Assembly: GCF_003073045.1 (NCBI RefSeq)
Contig: NC_037590.1
Span: forward strand, 3,684,016 to 3,748,015
From: Pomacea canaliculata
Lineage: Eukaryota; Mollusca; Gastropoda; Architaenioglossa; Ampullariidae
Direction of reading: 5' to 3'
DNA length: 64,000 bases
Below, piece after piece: positions 34,501-49,800 of this stretch. The notes under the pieces are model-generated. The model was not told the origin of the DNA, did not search any database, and was given only the letters and a program-made list of their open reading frames with translations. Within the stretch, counting starts at the first letter, position 1, and each line of letters begins with the position of its first letter. The translations under genes were made by a program, and so were the position numbers.

Positions 34501-37500
34501 CAGTCTCACCTTTTCATCACCAACCCTATCATGCTGAAGTTGCAGCATGTCTGGTTTAGCCAGTATGTTGTCTGTTCCTTTTTTTATCTAGTCTACCCAG
34601 ATTATTTATGAAAATTGTTTTCTTTCAAACTATGAGGCCTGAACTTCTTTGTAATCATGTGAACAGCTGCTCTGTAGCTATGTATAAGTGTAAGCATTGC
34701 TTGTGTTTGAGAACTGAATAGCCAAGTGGGTTGGTGCACCAGCATCTGAAGCCAGTGGCACATACACTAGAAGGTTCAATCCAATGTGTTACAGCATACT
34801 TTTCCCCATTGACTCAACTGTTGAGTGATTACTTGATTTCTTAAATGGTTGAGTAAAAATAGGCAATGAGGAAGAGAAGATAGCCTTATAGAAAAACTCA
34901 CCCCAAGATAAGAGTAGTCTGGAACACCTTTTCTTTTTCTTGTGTCAATATTTGCTGCGAAAATAGTTTTCTTCTCAGCTGACTAAGAATATTCTGCTTA
35001 GAGACAAATGAGATAGTTATTAATAAGATTTTGGACTGTTCAGTATATTGATATCTCAGTGTTAATATTCTACAATCATCCTATTTTCCCAATGTTTGTC
35101 AGGTCCATCTACATTCCTTTTGCTCATCATTAAGAGTTTATATTTGCCAGGTTTAGTCACCTGCGTTTTGTCAACCTCAGTAAGCTGTTAGCAGCTGACT
35201 TGCCTCTCCTTCCTCAAGAGTTTGAATCACAGGTGAAGAATCAGTGCTGGGAGGCACATGAGCATCTCAGGAAAAGGTATTATCTACTTCTCTTGTTCCA
35301 ATCTCCTCTCTATATGTCTCTTTTTTCTCACCCCTATGAAAATCTTTAGAAAACATGCCCACACAGACACATTCTCTCTCTTTCTCTTTTGCCAGCACAT
35401 ACATGCACAGAAATATTTTTATCAATGCTGATTGGCACTGTGTGGATGTCAGAATAATGTATTCATATTATGCTATAGCACTACTTGGACTGATTTGCAT
35501 ACTGCATAAGATCATGAAGTTTAGAGTAGTGGCCTTTGGTCGATCAAAAGGTGCACTTGAGCATAAAAGAAGCAGAGACTGGTGGTCAAGACCCCAACCT
35601 ATATCTCTGCTTTTGGATCTTTTATTCCCGTTCTGGGTTTTTTAATGTTTTGCTCTGTTAGGGCTGTTTGTTCTATCTTACATCTCTGTTTTTCTCTATT
35701 TTTCAATTAGTTGGAAACTAGCATTTCTTTATTTATTTTGCTCTGTAAGCTGGATACCTGTTTGTGCCAAGCTGTTCATTGACCATCAGGAATACTGGCA
35801 TCATCTAGTGCCTCCAAATGAGGGAGACTCTACAGAACTTGTGCAAGAGTTCTTCTCGAGTGTAGCAGCACTCATGTCCATCCAGCTACGTTCCATGGTT
35901 ATCAACTCACTCATTGACTTCCTGGCATTTTTTCAAATCCATGAGGTAAGTGTGGTACTGATCATCAAAATGTACTGAAATTCAATGCAGTAAAACATGC
36001 TGATACACTGATGTTTGTTGGGTGTGCTGTCTCAGATCAACAGACTTATGTTCTTATTGGAACAGCTCATTTCACCTGACCATACTTGTCACCACAAGAA
36101 AAAAGAAGAAAAAATATGATCATTAACAGGTTTTGCCCCTTGTTGGTTACATTTAATTTTTTTGTTTGTGTTTTTTTCATTTTGCAATTTTTAATTGTTA
36201 TTAGATAAGGCATTTAACTTAATGATCAGTGGTATGTCTTTGAAAGGCTGGCAATGATTTTGGTGAGGAGTATGATGAACTTCAGTACGTGATGCCACAA
36301 GTGATGATCATCAAACTAAAAGTGGAAGAACCAAAGATTATCTTTGAACCTCCCTTCAAGGAGATTCGAGATATCATTCTGCGGTGTTTTTCAGAAATTG
36401 TTGCCAGTGGTGATGGACTTACTAGGGTAAGCAGCTGAAAATGGAAAACGAGCAATAGTTACATGTCTATATGATAGCCATGACTTTCATGTGGAAGAAA
36501 AGAAATGTATATAACAAGAGTTTTCTTATATTGCTATTCAGCAGCAGTTGTAATGTTCATTTTCCTTTTTGTGTTTGCTGTCACTCTGTGACCAGAAAGT
36601 TCTTTTAATAGAGCTGCTCATGATGCTAAACACAGCTGGTAGCTCTAATCAGGAGTATGGGAATAGCTAGAAAATGGTATCATGTTAGGTCATATTTAAA
36701 GAATAGTAGTGTCTGTGAACAGGTGGAATGTGAGCTGTTCCCAGACATGCGAGGCCAGAGGCTTCTTCTGCGTTCTGTTAAGATTGAAGAGACTCTTGTC
36801 ACGGATTATGTAGACAAGGCTATGGAAATTTTCAAACTAAACACTGCTGGACCCACAAAGTATGAATAACTTGACTACATTTTTAAAATATTACATTTGA
36901 CTTCATTAAAAAAGCTTAGTAATTAGAAATATCTATTGATAAAGAAATTAATAGTAACCAATGTTGACATTTTGAAAGGGACATGTTCCTAGTTTTTTTT
37001 TTTTTTGGGGGGGAGCAGAGATAGGAGTTTATTTTTAGAGATTTTGTGCTGCTTGATCTTCATTAAATGTTTGATTTTTATACTTGTCTTAGAAAGGGTG
37101 AGACAGCCATGTGGCAGTGGACATGAAGAATAGAAATAACATGCATATAGAACTGTTGAATCTGACAAGTATGAATGAGTACCACAAAAATCTTTTCTCA
37201 TATTTCATCATTTTAGAAGACTATTTCTTGTATCTAGGTATCTGAATGTCTACAAGAAATACTCAGACCTGTTAAACAACAAGGCTGACCAAGATGTATC
37301 TGCATTTCTGCGAGAACCACACTCCATCCAGGCTTTTAAACAGGTCACTCAGAGCAAGTGATTAAAAACTTATAATGTTAATTTTGTTCCATATCCAGCA
37401 GAAATAAAATTTGTAGGAAAAAAGAAGATTTTGGACAAGAAATTCTCTCAGTAGTTTGGGTTTTGTAACAGTAATTTCATATAATCATATAAAAGTTGAA

Positions 37501-40500
37501 AAGTAACTGAGCATATGTGAGCTAACTTTAGTTTTAGATTTCTGGGTGTGCATGTGTGTGTGTGCGCATGAAGTGGGGAGAGAAAAAACAGAATTGATAG
37601 GGAGAAAGAAATATCTTTATTATATTTTTTGGGAAAAGCTCTATTCAAAAACTGTGAAAGTCTTGCTGTATTTTGTTTCACTATCTTGATTTTTGGGACA
37701 GAAAATTCAAGAATATCAACACCTCAAGGAGGAGATAATGCTGCTAAGAATTACCGTCCCACTTAGCATGTTCTGCCTGGACTGTGTTCACCTCAACAAT
37801 GAACTGGCTCTCCGATCACAGCGTCTAAAGGAACGACTCATTGTATATGAGGTGGATGAGAACCGGGATCTCAACCGATTGTAAGTTTTCCTAATGTAAA
37901 ATAAAACCAGTGTCCTTTTACTTTTATGTTCTCTTTTTGATGAAAATTATACCAAAAAAATTTGTAGAATGAAGGACAGAATAAACAACTTTCTGCATGA
38001 TTTAATATGCATCTTGCAAGAATAATCTCACAATCAAAATGTTGAATTGAGGCAGCATTGGTTGTTCAGATTTTATTTGTATATAGTAGTTCTAGAAATA
38101 AACAGAAATAAACTTCACTATTACCCTACAGAAAGGCTTCAACTTTTCAAATATATTTCATTGGTTTCTATCATTTATTATGAAAGAGACTATGTCATGT
38201 TTTAGTAATATAAGAAAACTTGTAAATGGGTGAAGCCAGCATTTCCTAATTCTACCAGAATCTGCAAGAGATATGATGAGATGGCTGACAAAGTAAGCAG
38301 CATCCCTGATGCCACTAAGGAGCTTGTTGAAGTGCAAAATTATCTGAGACAGGTAAGTTTATTGTAATATATGCAATTTTAAAAAAATATTTGTTTTCAT
38401 AGCAAGTAAGCAATTTATTGCATTCTGCTTAAGAGAGAAAGAAAAAAATGTAGCTGTTTATTCTTTCATTGTAAAAAATAAAATCTTTCAGCCTATTCCT
38501 GTTTGTAAACCATTAATGGTGCTTAACCTCTGGAGTACAAGCATTATAATGCTGTATCCTATGTCACAGACTACATGTATTTGTATTCATACATTCCGGT
38601 ACATGTAGTCATACCCTTTGTGTCACAGTCTCAGGATGTCACTGTCTACAAGCTGAAAGATGAAATTGATGAAGCAGCTAGCAGGCTGCTCTTCCTTCTG
38701 GATTATGCCATCTTTCCATGTGAGTGGAATTACAAAATACCAAGGAATATTGTTTTTAATGCATAATTTTATTACGCCTATCTGGTCATCTGCCTCTTAG
38801 CATTTTTTTTCAAGAGTTTTATTTTTATTTGTTATTTATTTCATCTCTTCTCTAGAATCTATGCTATGTTCCTAGAGTTTCTGCAATATGCAGTCACACC
38901 TTCCTATCCCAATGAACTATGACAATAGTTTAGATAATGAATATTCAGATAATGGGAGCCCTAATCCCATTATTGCTATGGGTATAATTTCTACTTTGTT
39001 CTGTTGCATTTGAGGCACTCTATGTACTATGTACAAAGTTAATTCCTTGTTAGGTAAGCATTATGTCATGATTACCTTTATGCCAAATATTAGAACTTCT
39101 GCTGAAAATACCTTTTGCCTGGACATTTGCTACAGTGGTGAAGTCAGAAGTAGCAGCAGTAATGTTGACTTGTAGAGGAGGAAAAAGACAAGGAGGAAGC
39201 AGGTCATGTCACAGAAATGATTTTAACTTTATACTTTCTAAACCAGCATGATATTAGTTAGAAGGGATCCTCAGAGTGTACTTCCAAAACCAGCATGGTG
39301 TTTGTTGGGATCCTCATAGTACTTTATGAACCAGCATGACTTTAGTTGGAAGGATCCTCACAGTGTACTTATGAAACCAGCATGGTGTTTGTTGGGATCC
39401 CTACATTGTACTTCTGAAACAAGCATTCCACATACTGTACTTTCTAAACCAGTGTGGTGTTTGATGGGATCCTTACATTTTGTGCTCTGAGCCAGCATGG
39501 TGTTTGTTGGAAGTGATCCTCACATTGTACTTTGTGAACCAGCATTCTGTTTACTGGGATCCTTACATTTGTATTTTGTAAACCAGCATCATGTTTGCTG
39601 GAAGGGATCCCCACACAGTACTTTCTAAGCCAGCATGGTGTTTGTTGGAGGCAATTCCTCACACTGTACTTTCTGAACGAGCATGGTGTTTGTAGGAAGG
39701 GATCTTCACATTGTATTTTCTTGAACAGCATAGTGCTTGTTGATGTGTGAGAGCTTTATAATCCTTTTCTTTCTTGCAGTTGAAGATATAAAGTTAAACA
39801 GCACAGTCTTCCACTGGCCAGGACACATCAGCACAGTGTTTGAGCTGAGCAACAATCGCATCCAGAGCAAGCGAGAAAGCCTGGAGGAGGACCTTAGAAA
39901 GAGAATTCTTGCTTTTGAAGACAGGCTTTCTGACTTTATGAAGGAAGTGGAATCTTTCAAGAAAAAAGAAGTGAGCTACATTTGGTTAAATACTTTTAAA
40001 TTTACAGGCATGAGGGCATTATATGGATGCCTCTTTTTTTCTCTTGTGCTATTTGCTGTTAGTTATCTGTCACCAACAAGCACTTTTTCACACACACAGG
40101 CAAATGCACACCACCACTACCACTGCAAATACCCCAGCCACCACTAACATTGCTTCCATCACCAATACATATCAGACTTCAATATGAAATTCTGCTATAC
40201 AGATACAGATATCAACATCTATTTCCATAACAGTTCATGAGCAGTGAGGAAATGAAGTCCAATGTCGAGGCTCTTGCTCGACTAACAACATGCCTGGAGG
40301 AGGCCAGAGATGAGCTGGAGCGACTAAATGAAGAAGAAACACTGTTTGAGTGGGAGGTATCTGACTTCCCCCAGCTGCAGCAGATGTTCACTATGAAGGA
40401 GCCATATGAGAAACTGTGGAACACTGCTTGGAACTTTACACAGAAGAATGAGATCTGGATAAATGGTAACAATTATTTCAGAGCAGTGTTGCACAGTGTT

Positions 40501-43500
40501 TGCAGAGTATCTAACTCTTGATTTTTTTTATCCCATCCCAGCTTTGATGTCTTTTATTTTAATTTGTCTCTCAGTCTCTACTTCAATCTGTTAAGCAGCA
40601 TATCTAGAGGAAGAACCGGAATTACTTTTTCTCTTTTTTCCTACTTCAGGTCCTTTCAAAGACTTGAATGCAGAAATAATTGACCAGGAGGTGTCAGAAA
40701 TGTGGCGGACCATGTACAAGCTAACAAAAAGTTTCACTGAGCAGCCAGGCCCACGACGCATAGCAGAAAGCATAAAATCCAAGATTGACAAGTTCAAAAA
40801 TCACCTGCCCATTTTGCACACTATCTGCAATCCTGGCATACGTGATAGACATTGGGATGCTGTGAGCATGAAATCACAATGCTTTTCATCTTTCAAGTTT
40901 AATGACACTATAGTTTTATTCAATGATAATTCCTGTACATTTTGTCAAAGGGCATCGTGGTGTCTTTTAATTCTCTGTATCTATTTTTAAATACAAAATA
41001 TAAAAAAATAATGAAAATTTTATTTTACTTTTAAGTTCAAAATATTTTATCAGTATTCAACAAAGGAAATTCATAATGCACCATTTTGCCCCTGTGGCTG
41101 TAAAGCTTTATATTTATCTTTAATTTCATCAGTAGTGTAAAGCAGAATTTCAAACTGTTTTTAACAAACAGATGAGTGACATCGTTGGATTTGATATCAG
41201 ACCACAAGAGGACACATCCTTACACACAATGCTGGAATATGGCTTAAACAAACATCTCAACAAGTGAGTGACTTTTCAATATATTTGTAGCACCAGCATG
41301 AAAGATAAGATAATGAAGTTTTTCAGAAACATACTTTATCCAAAGTGGTTGCCTTTTAAACAGGTATGATGACAATTCTATAGAAATAAGTAATAGGCAT
41401 ACCAGCTTCACATAATGAAGATGCAGGCATATGCATCCAATTTTTTTCCCAATATTTAAGTCATCAACTTTTGAACTTAGCTGGTCTATATTTATGTCTG
41501 CCTGTCTTGCTGAGTTGTGCACTCACATTTTCTTGCTGATTCCTTTACATCTTTGTGGTTTTGTTTTCTTTCACATCTCAGATATACATGCATGTGTTGC
41601 TTAATGTCAGGGCCAGGAATGGTTTATAAGTTGGGCAATGATTATTTGATAAAAATATATGATTGCCTTCACAGTAATGTATCATTACAAGAGAAAAGTG
41701 AAAAGTTGCACATCAGCTTCTTTTTCATTTCTAGGCTGGAGGAGATTGGAGCAGCAGCTGCTAAAGAGTACTCCCTGGAGAAGGCTTTGGAGAAGATGAA
41801 GTCAGACTGGAAGGACTTGAATTTTGAGATGATCCCATATAGAGACACTGTCAGTAGCTACTCTTGGTTTTGGTTTTTTTTTTCATTTTTGGCTGCTTAC
41901 TGCCATCATGATTGAAATCTAATGAATGATTGGGGTTGAAGTTGGGGTTTCATGTGAGGCAAAATATGGGAACATCTACAAATGAAATTGGGTTTTTTAA
42001 GGTGCTAGAAATATTGGCAGAAATAATTGTTGATTTGGTATTAAACTTTGGAGACAAAATCATGCAGTTCACAATTTTTGCTTATGCTTGACTAAACAAA
42101 TCTGTTTTTGTGTCCTTGAAAGCACAAAGAAGAAAATCAGAAAATCTGCTTTTTAAGAAGCAGTCAGAAAAATTGCTAAGGATAGGAGGAAAAGTGTAAA
42201 TGTTAGTGTATTTTTTCCACAGGGTGTAGCCATCTTGTCATCTATTGATGACATTCAGCTCCAGCTGGATGACCACATTGTGAAAGCGCAGACTATGCGC
42301 GGCTCACCTTTTATCAAGCCTTTTGAAGTAGAAATGAAGGAGTGGGAAGAGAAACTTGTCCTTATGCAGGACATTCTGGATGAGTGGCTTAAGGTAAAAA
42401 TAGAAAGTAGAAACATCAGTGTCTGAAATAAAATGTGCAAGTGGCGGAAAATTTAGTCAGTCAAAAATCAATAGTGTCCATATCTCAGACAAATGTATCC
42501 CAGTTCCCAGTAATGTTCTTTTAAGCCTCTAGAGTAAGTGTGAGGCTTGATTCTCTTCTTTAATTAATTCATATTTCCAGTGCCAAGCAACCTGGTTGTA
42601 TCTGGAACCCATCTTCAGTTCTGAAGATATCATGGCTCAGATGCCAGAGGAAGGTCGAAAGTTTGGCATAGTGGACTCTTATTGGCGTGATATCATGACT
42701 GAAGCCATGAAGGACAGAAATTGCCTGGTGGCTACCAGCCAGAATAACATGTTGGGGCGACTGAAAGAAGCCAATGTTCTGCTGGAAGAGATTCAGAAGG
42801 GCCTGAATGCATACCTAGAAAAGAAGCGACTATACTTTCCCAGGTAGATTACTTATAACTGCATCAAAGGCAACATATTAGTAAATTAAAAAGGTAATTT
42901 TGAAAATTACTGAAACAGGTTTTTCTGAGAATGATAGGTGGTAGCTACGTATATAATAATTCTCACTAGATGAGTTTGACTCTCAAATGACTGCGAATTA
43001 ATTGAAAGCATATAAGGAATAAACAGTTTATAAATTATTTTAGATTATCTGTACAGTTGGGTTTTTGGTATTTGTATGCAGGTTTTTTTTCTTGTCCAAT
43101 GATGAGCTGCTAGAGATTCTGTCAGAGACCAAGGACCCGCTTCGTGTGCAGCCCCACCTGAAAAAGTGCTTTGAGGGCATTCACAAGCTGGAATTTACTG
43201 ACCAGCAGGAGATTGTTGGCATGATCTCTGCTGAGAAAGAGACTGTTCCTTTTATTACCAAAATATTTCCAGCAAAGGCTAAGGTAGATTATTTCTCTCT
43301 TATGAACTTCTTATATCAAAATTTCAGTCTTTTGGTGTGGGAATATTTTGGGCTTTGTTTTAAGCCTTTATACAGGAGCAACAGCTGCTTCCTACCATTA
43401 AAACAACACTTGTGTCTTAAGAATTTGTTTGCATGCACATGCATGTGTGTGTGTGCTTTTATGTGGTCCACAGGGTATGGTGGAGAAGTGGCTGCTGCAA

Positions 43501-43793
43501 GTAGAAGATACGATGATCAGCAGTGTGCGTAAGGTAGTGCTGGACTCCATACAAGCTTACCGTGACTCCCCACGCAAACGTTGGGTCATTGAATGGCCTG
43601 GCCAGGTGACCCTTTGTGTCTCTTCCATCTTTTGGACTTTTGAAGTAACACAGGCCATGTCTGAACCAGATGGCATGCAGGTAAAATAAGGAGCTACATT
43701 TCTTTGTGTCATTTAAATATCTGCAGTTTTTCTAGGTCCTTCTAACAGCTGTACACTTCATTAGTACCAAATTAACTAGCCTTTTTTTCCATA

Positions 43794-43843
<50 letters not shown>

Positions 43844-46800
43844 AAATGCATAATTTAGATATCTTACTTATGTATATCTCACCCTTGTATAGCACTTATG
43901 ACGAAAACAAGACCTGAACAACATATGAAGTATGGAAAACAGGACTGACAAAGTGCTAAAGACAGAAAAGATTTAGAGACAATAGGGTAGCATGTAGAAG
44001 CAGCGGAGTGGTAAATTAGTCCACAGAGGGATAAAAAATAGGGTAGATGAGTCATTGTCAAAAAGCATATGTTTGTAAACTAGTTTCATTTGTGCCTTAA
44101 GAAGCCTGCATCTGTTTATGCAAAGTCAAAGAGATCTTTGCTGTGTGCATTTTTAGATCTTACCAAAGGTATCAATTGTATCTTTGTTGAAGTGATTCTG
44201 AGTTTTGCAAAAATAAATCAGGATAAACATAGTTTTTGTTGGTGGTGGTGTTTGTCACTCTCCAAGTTTCAGAACCATACAGTAGGACTGCCTTCATATT
44301 TGATTTGAAGATGCAGGTCTTGCTGTGGAAGGATAATGCTTGAGAGTTCCAGATGGGGCGTAGGCTTTTAAAAGCATGCCTGGCCTTGTTGATGCGGATT
44401 TTGATGTCATCGTCCACTCCACCATCCTTGTTGACAATGCTCCCCAGAAACGTGAAGCAGTCTGTTTCCAGGATGTTCTCTCCTTGAAGTTGGATCGGGA
44501 GTTCCTGGTTGTTGTTGATTCTCATCACTTCAGTCTTCTTTCTGTTGACGTTTAAGCCAGTATTCTCTGCTTTCTCTGCTAAGGGTAAACATGGGGGAAA
44601 TGAAATTTAAAGTTTTGACTTGAATAATCTGTAACATTCTTTTGTTCCAGTATTTACAACTGTGACATTTTTTTTCAGCTGTATCTGGAGAAGAGTAACA
44701 AGCAGATTGAAGAGATTGTGGAACTGGTACGAGGAAAACTGGAGTCAGGAGCCCGCATTACTCTGGGTGCATTGACTGTCATTGATGTACATGGTGAGTA
44801 AGTGGCTATAACAACTGCTTAGGGGCAATACAATGAGCAGTGCATACTCCTTGAGCTTGCAGAACTAATAGCAGACATTCTTAAAATAACACAATAACAA
44901 GGTGCACAATTCAGGAGCAAATCCAGATGTGTCAAGCCCAGCATATGCATAAAACATGTAGTTTTGTGCTGTCATATTTTCAATATTTGAAATAATGAGA
45001 CAGAGAAGCAGAGTGAGACTTAAAGAGATGGTCAAAGAATGCAAAATTATACCCAGGTTTTCAACTGTATACTTTGTTTTTATCTGGATGTGACTTGGTA
45101 CAGAACATTTTCAGAATACTGGCAAAGTATTAAGGCAGACAAACAGGATAAAAGTTGGTGAGAACTCAAAAAGGCAGACACTATAGTGTGGTATCTATTT
45201 TTGCTCTTAGCATTATGATATTGAGAAGTGAAACTACCATGATCATTAATCTGTGAAAATTTTTTGAGTTATGCAATAAAAGGCCAGGAAACACTGTGCC
45301 ATGAATGGTTCTGTCCAGCTCGTGATGTGGTGGCTGACATGACGAAGAATAATGTCACCAGTCCCCTTGATTTCACTTGGTTGTCACAACTGCGTTATTA
45401 CTGGGAGGAGGACGTCATTGTGCGAATGATCACTACGGATATCAAGTATGGGTATGAGTACCTGGGCAACACACCTCGCCTCGTTATCACTCCCCTCACT
45501 GACAGGTGTTACAGGTAAGAAGGATAAGTCTGTTACCAGTTTACCATCAAGGGACCAGGTGTACATTTTGCTCATGTCTGGATGGCTTATCCATAGCAGG
45601 CAGTTAAAATGTACATTAAGCAACATAGTGGACTGCTAGTGGCTGGTAGCATATTGGGCTTGGCTAACAATATGTCTACATGTTGTGAACTTAATGACAT
45701 TTTGCACAAATTAGAGCAATGCTGTTATTGTGAAGAGGATGATGAGAATCATTATGAGGCTTTTATGCTGCAAGTCTGTTAAAGCAGATTTTAAATAACG
45801 CTGTCTAGCTATAGTCTCACTATTTAAACTATTCTAATGTTAGTAAATTATATACATGTATAATTCTTTCCTCGGTAGAACGCTGATGGGAGCTTTGAAA
45901 CTTAACCTTGGAGGTGCTCCTGAAGGTCCTGCAGGTACTGGCAAGACTGAGACCTGCAAAGATCTAGCTAAAGCAGTAGCCAAACAGGTGATTATAATTA
46001 ATCAAGAATGAAAGATGCCATGTTAAGGAAATGCAGCCTTCATTTTATGTTTCCTTTGTCATTATAAAAAAAATCACATGCATATGTCTGTTTTCTCCAG
46101 TGTGTGGTTTTCAACTGCTCAGATGGCCTTGATTTCAAGGCCATGGGAAAGTTTTTCAAGGGGCTGGCACAGGCAGGGGCGTGGGCTTGCTTTGATGAAT
46201 TCAACCGCATTGAACTGGAAGTGCTGTCTGTAGTAGCCCAGCAGATCCAGTCCATTCAGATGGCTATTGCTGCACACCTCAAGCGCTTTATATTTGAAGG
46301 TACAGAGCTGTCTTTAGACCCCACCTGCACTATCTTCATCACCATGAACCCAGGCTATGCTGGCCGTCAGGAATTGCCTGACAATCTTAAGGTTTGTAAT
46401 GCACTTGATTGTACTCTTTTCATTTTTTTTTAAGAGTTCACAAGTTGTCATGACTTTCTTCTAGGAACACCCTGAGTTTCAAAAAAGAGCATCAATGATC
46501 ATGGATAGAATCGCTTGAAAGTCATTCAGAAATTACTTTAAAAAAACTGCAGAGAATATTTACAATTAGCAAAAGGTATTAGTCAACCTTTATCTCAACT
46601 TCAGCTTTGCTTTTTATTAAATACCTCTACTCATTATAACAAAATAAATTATACATAGCTACACATTTTCACATACATCTGAAAATAGTAGCAGGACACT
46701 TAACTAGAACAATTTTAGAGAGATTTTTTTGTGTCTTGACAGGTTCTGTTCAGAACAGTAGCCATGATGGTGCCAGACTATGCTATGATTGGAGAGATTG

Positions 46801-49800
46801 TGCTGTACTCGATGGGTTTTGTCAATGCCAGAAGGTAGGGTATTTGAGAATTTCCACAAAACAGCTACACATTTAGAAATTCCATAATGTATTTAGTGAA
46901 ATGGCTATCAACCTTTCCATAGGAATATGCAGTTTCTTTCATGAATGTTGCTTTATTTTCTTCTTAGCCTGGCCAACAAGATCGTAGCAACATACACACT
47001 GTGCTCGGAGCAGCTGTCCTCTCAGCACCACTACGATTATGGCATGAGAGCTGTCAAGTCTGTACTTACAGCAGCTGGCAATCTCAAGCTCAAGTACATG
47101 GACACTGATGAAGCTGTCTTGTTACTGAAGGCTATCAATGATGTGAACCTGCCAAAATTTCTATCACAAGTAAATGGAAAATCTCTCTGTAAATAAGTTC
47201 TTGTTACTTTCATTAAAGAGTTTTCCAAGAATAGTCCTCAAAAAAATGGTTTTTTTTCCTGTAACACCTGCCTTCCATAGAATGCTATTTAGTTTCACAT
47301 ATATATATATGAAATAATTGTATAGAAAAAATATTGTTTATAATTGTTTGCAATTTCTTCAGATCTAGATCTTCTAAACATTAACATGGGCAGTTAAAAA
47401 TTGTATCTTTGTGTCATAAATGTCTTTTAATGGTTGTTGAAATATTTTTAAAGTAAAGACTTGCGTTCACTGAAATAAAAGGAAAGGGAACAGTTTTGTC
47501 TCTCCAACATTTCCTGTGTAGGAATACTGAATAATTAAATTAATTTTGAGCAGGGAAAGAGCAGAATAAATACGAAGGGTAGCAGTACAGTGTATACGTA
47601 TATTTGTCTATATTTCAACATAAAGGACATTCCTTCTAATATTCATGTTGAATGTTCAATGCTGTGCAAGTTTGGATGTTCCATTTCTTTATCAGTGATC
47701 TCTAGTATTTAATATTATGCCTAATTAACTTGTATGAAGATTTTTTTTTTCTTTGATGATATTTGTGCAGGATGTTCCCTTGTTTGAGGGTATAATTGCT
47801 GACTTGTTCCCTGGGGTTGAACTGCCAAAACCTGACTATGGTGTCTTCATGGAGGCACTGAAAGACAACATTTCCAAGAGGAAACTGCAGGCTGTTCCTT
47901 GGTTCCTAGAAAAAATTGTTCAAGTAAATAATTTTAGTAAATAATTTTAGTATTGTTTGTTCTTTTAAAAGTTAGGCAGAAAAGGTTGTCCAGTCAGAAG
48001 CTTGAGTAAGCCTCAAACTAGTAAACTTCAGCTCCCTTTTTGAGTGCAATAACAACAAGGCCTGTCGCATATGTGTGTTTTTAATTTAAATTCTCTGCCT
48101 ACATGCATTCCATAGTAATGTAATAGTTCTCGGGCATTCTGTTCTTTCTCAGCATGTAGCACCTGTTTACAAGGCTGACTGCTTTGCCTGAATATAGCCT
48201 TACTTTCTAGCTCATAGTCAAACCACAATCCCCAACCCTTGCCTCACAATAAGCCTTATGCACTTACTATTTGCTGCCCCTATAACCGCTCGATCACCTT
48301 TAAATGTTTTTTAAAATACAAACAACAACAATAATAAAAGCACTTACATAATGCATTTCCCCGCTTAACAGTGCACAAACAAAAGGAACAGCATGAGAAA
48401 TGAATATGGAAGCACAGTTTTAAGGTCCTTTCTAGTCACATTCTTTCCTTCCAAATGATTTTACTCAGGTGACAAAATATGTTACTGACTGGGTTTCAGG
48501 TGTATGAAATGATTCTTGTCCGTCATGGTCTGATGATTGTTGGGGAGCCACTTGGTGGAAAGACCATGAGTTATCAGGTGCTGGCTGATGGACTGGGAGA
48601 TCTTCATGTGTCTGGACTGTTTGAAGAATTTCGCACTGTCTACCGCATCATCAACCCCAAGTCCATCACCATGGGACAGTTATATGGCTGCTTTGACCCA
48701 GTCTCTCATGAGTGGACAGATGGTGAGTTCTTTGGGTTTCAATTGTTCAATCATCCAGAGAGAGTCACTGTTGATGACTCTGGTTAATTTGGTGCATATA
48801 AATAGCGGCATAAAATATTATTATCACTGTTGTTCTTGTTATTATTATTATCAGCAGCAGGTTTAGTCTTGCTGTTCTTGCTCTTCCAGCACACACTCTC
48901 TATATGCTTACCAACAGAAATAGAGTTACAAATTATGAAAAATACTTGGGTTTATTAAAAAAGGTTATGAAATTAATTTAAAATATGCCTGTTGGTTTTC
49001 AGAAAAATAACTCTAGAAACTGCATATTTGCTCTCTGGAAGATGTCTTTACACAGAATTCAATGTAGGCAAAATAAATTACCCCATCTTTACCTGATTGT
49101 CCCTGCAGGTGTTCTAGCAAACACTTTCAGAGAGTATGCTAGCAATCCAAATGATGACAGAAAGTGGATCTTGTTTGATGGGCCAGTGGATGCTGTCTGG
49201 ATTGAAAACATGAACACTGTTCTGGATGACAATAAGAAGGTAAAAACAATTCTATATCTTGCCTGGTGCAATCTGCTGTAGCATTGAATTTAACTGCAGA
49301 AATGTAAGAGATCTATTCCATTCAGATGTAAAGAGCACATGATATCTTTAATCAGAAAGAAAAGACACAAAGCATCAAACTTTTTATGCAATGCTAAATG
49401 TCAATTAAGAAGAGCATTGAAAGACGCATTTCATATGGTACCACATACTGGATAATGATAAACAATTGTTTGTTGCTGACTGGTACTATTTTGTAAGGTC
49501 AATTTTTGTTTTTTTTGCTGTCAGCTCTGTCTAATGAGTGGTGAGATCATCCAGATGAGCAACAAAATGAATCTGATTTTTGAACCAGCTGATTTGGAAC
49601 AGGCTTCTCCAGCCACTGTTTCCCGCTGTGGCATGATATATCTGGAGCCCCACCAACTGGGCTGGAAGCCTCTGATGCATTCATACATGCAGTACACATT
49701 GCCTGAGGTATTCAGGGGTAGACATCAAGTAAAAAGTCCTTAGCAAATGCAAAAAATAACCGTATATAGACTGGACAACTGGCAGATAAATTGTCCACAT

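Noticed and set aside
39444..39731. 95-codon open frame on the minus strand
   Set aside because: It is the repeated translation of the minisatellite units, not a gene.
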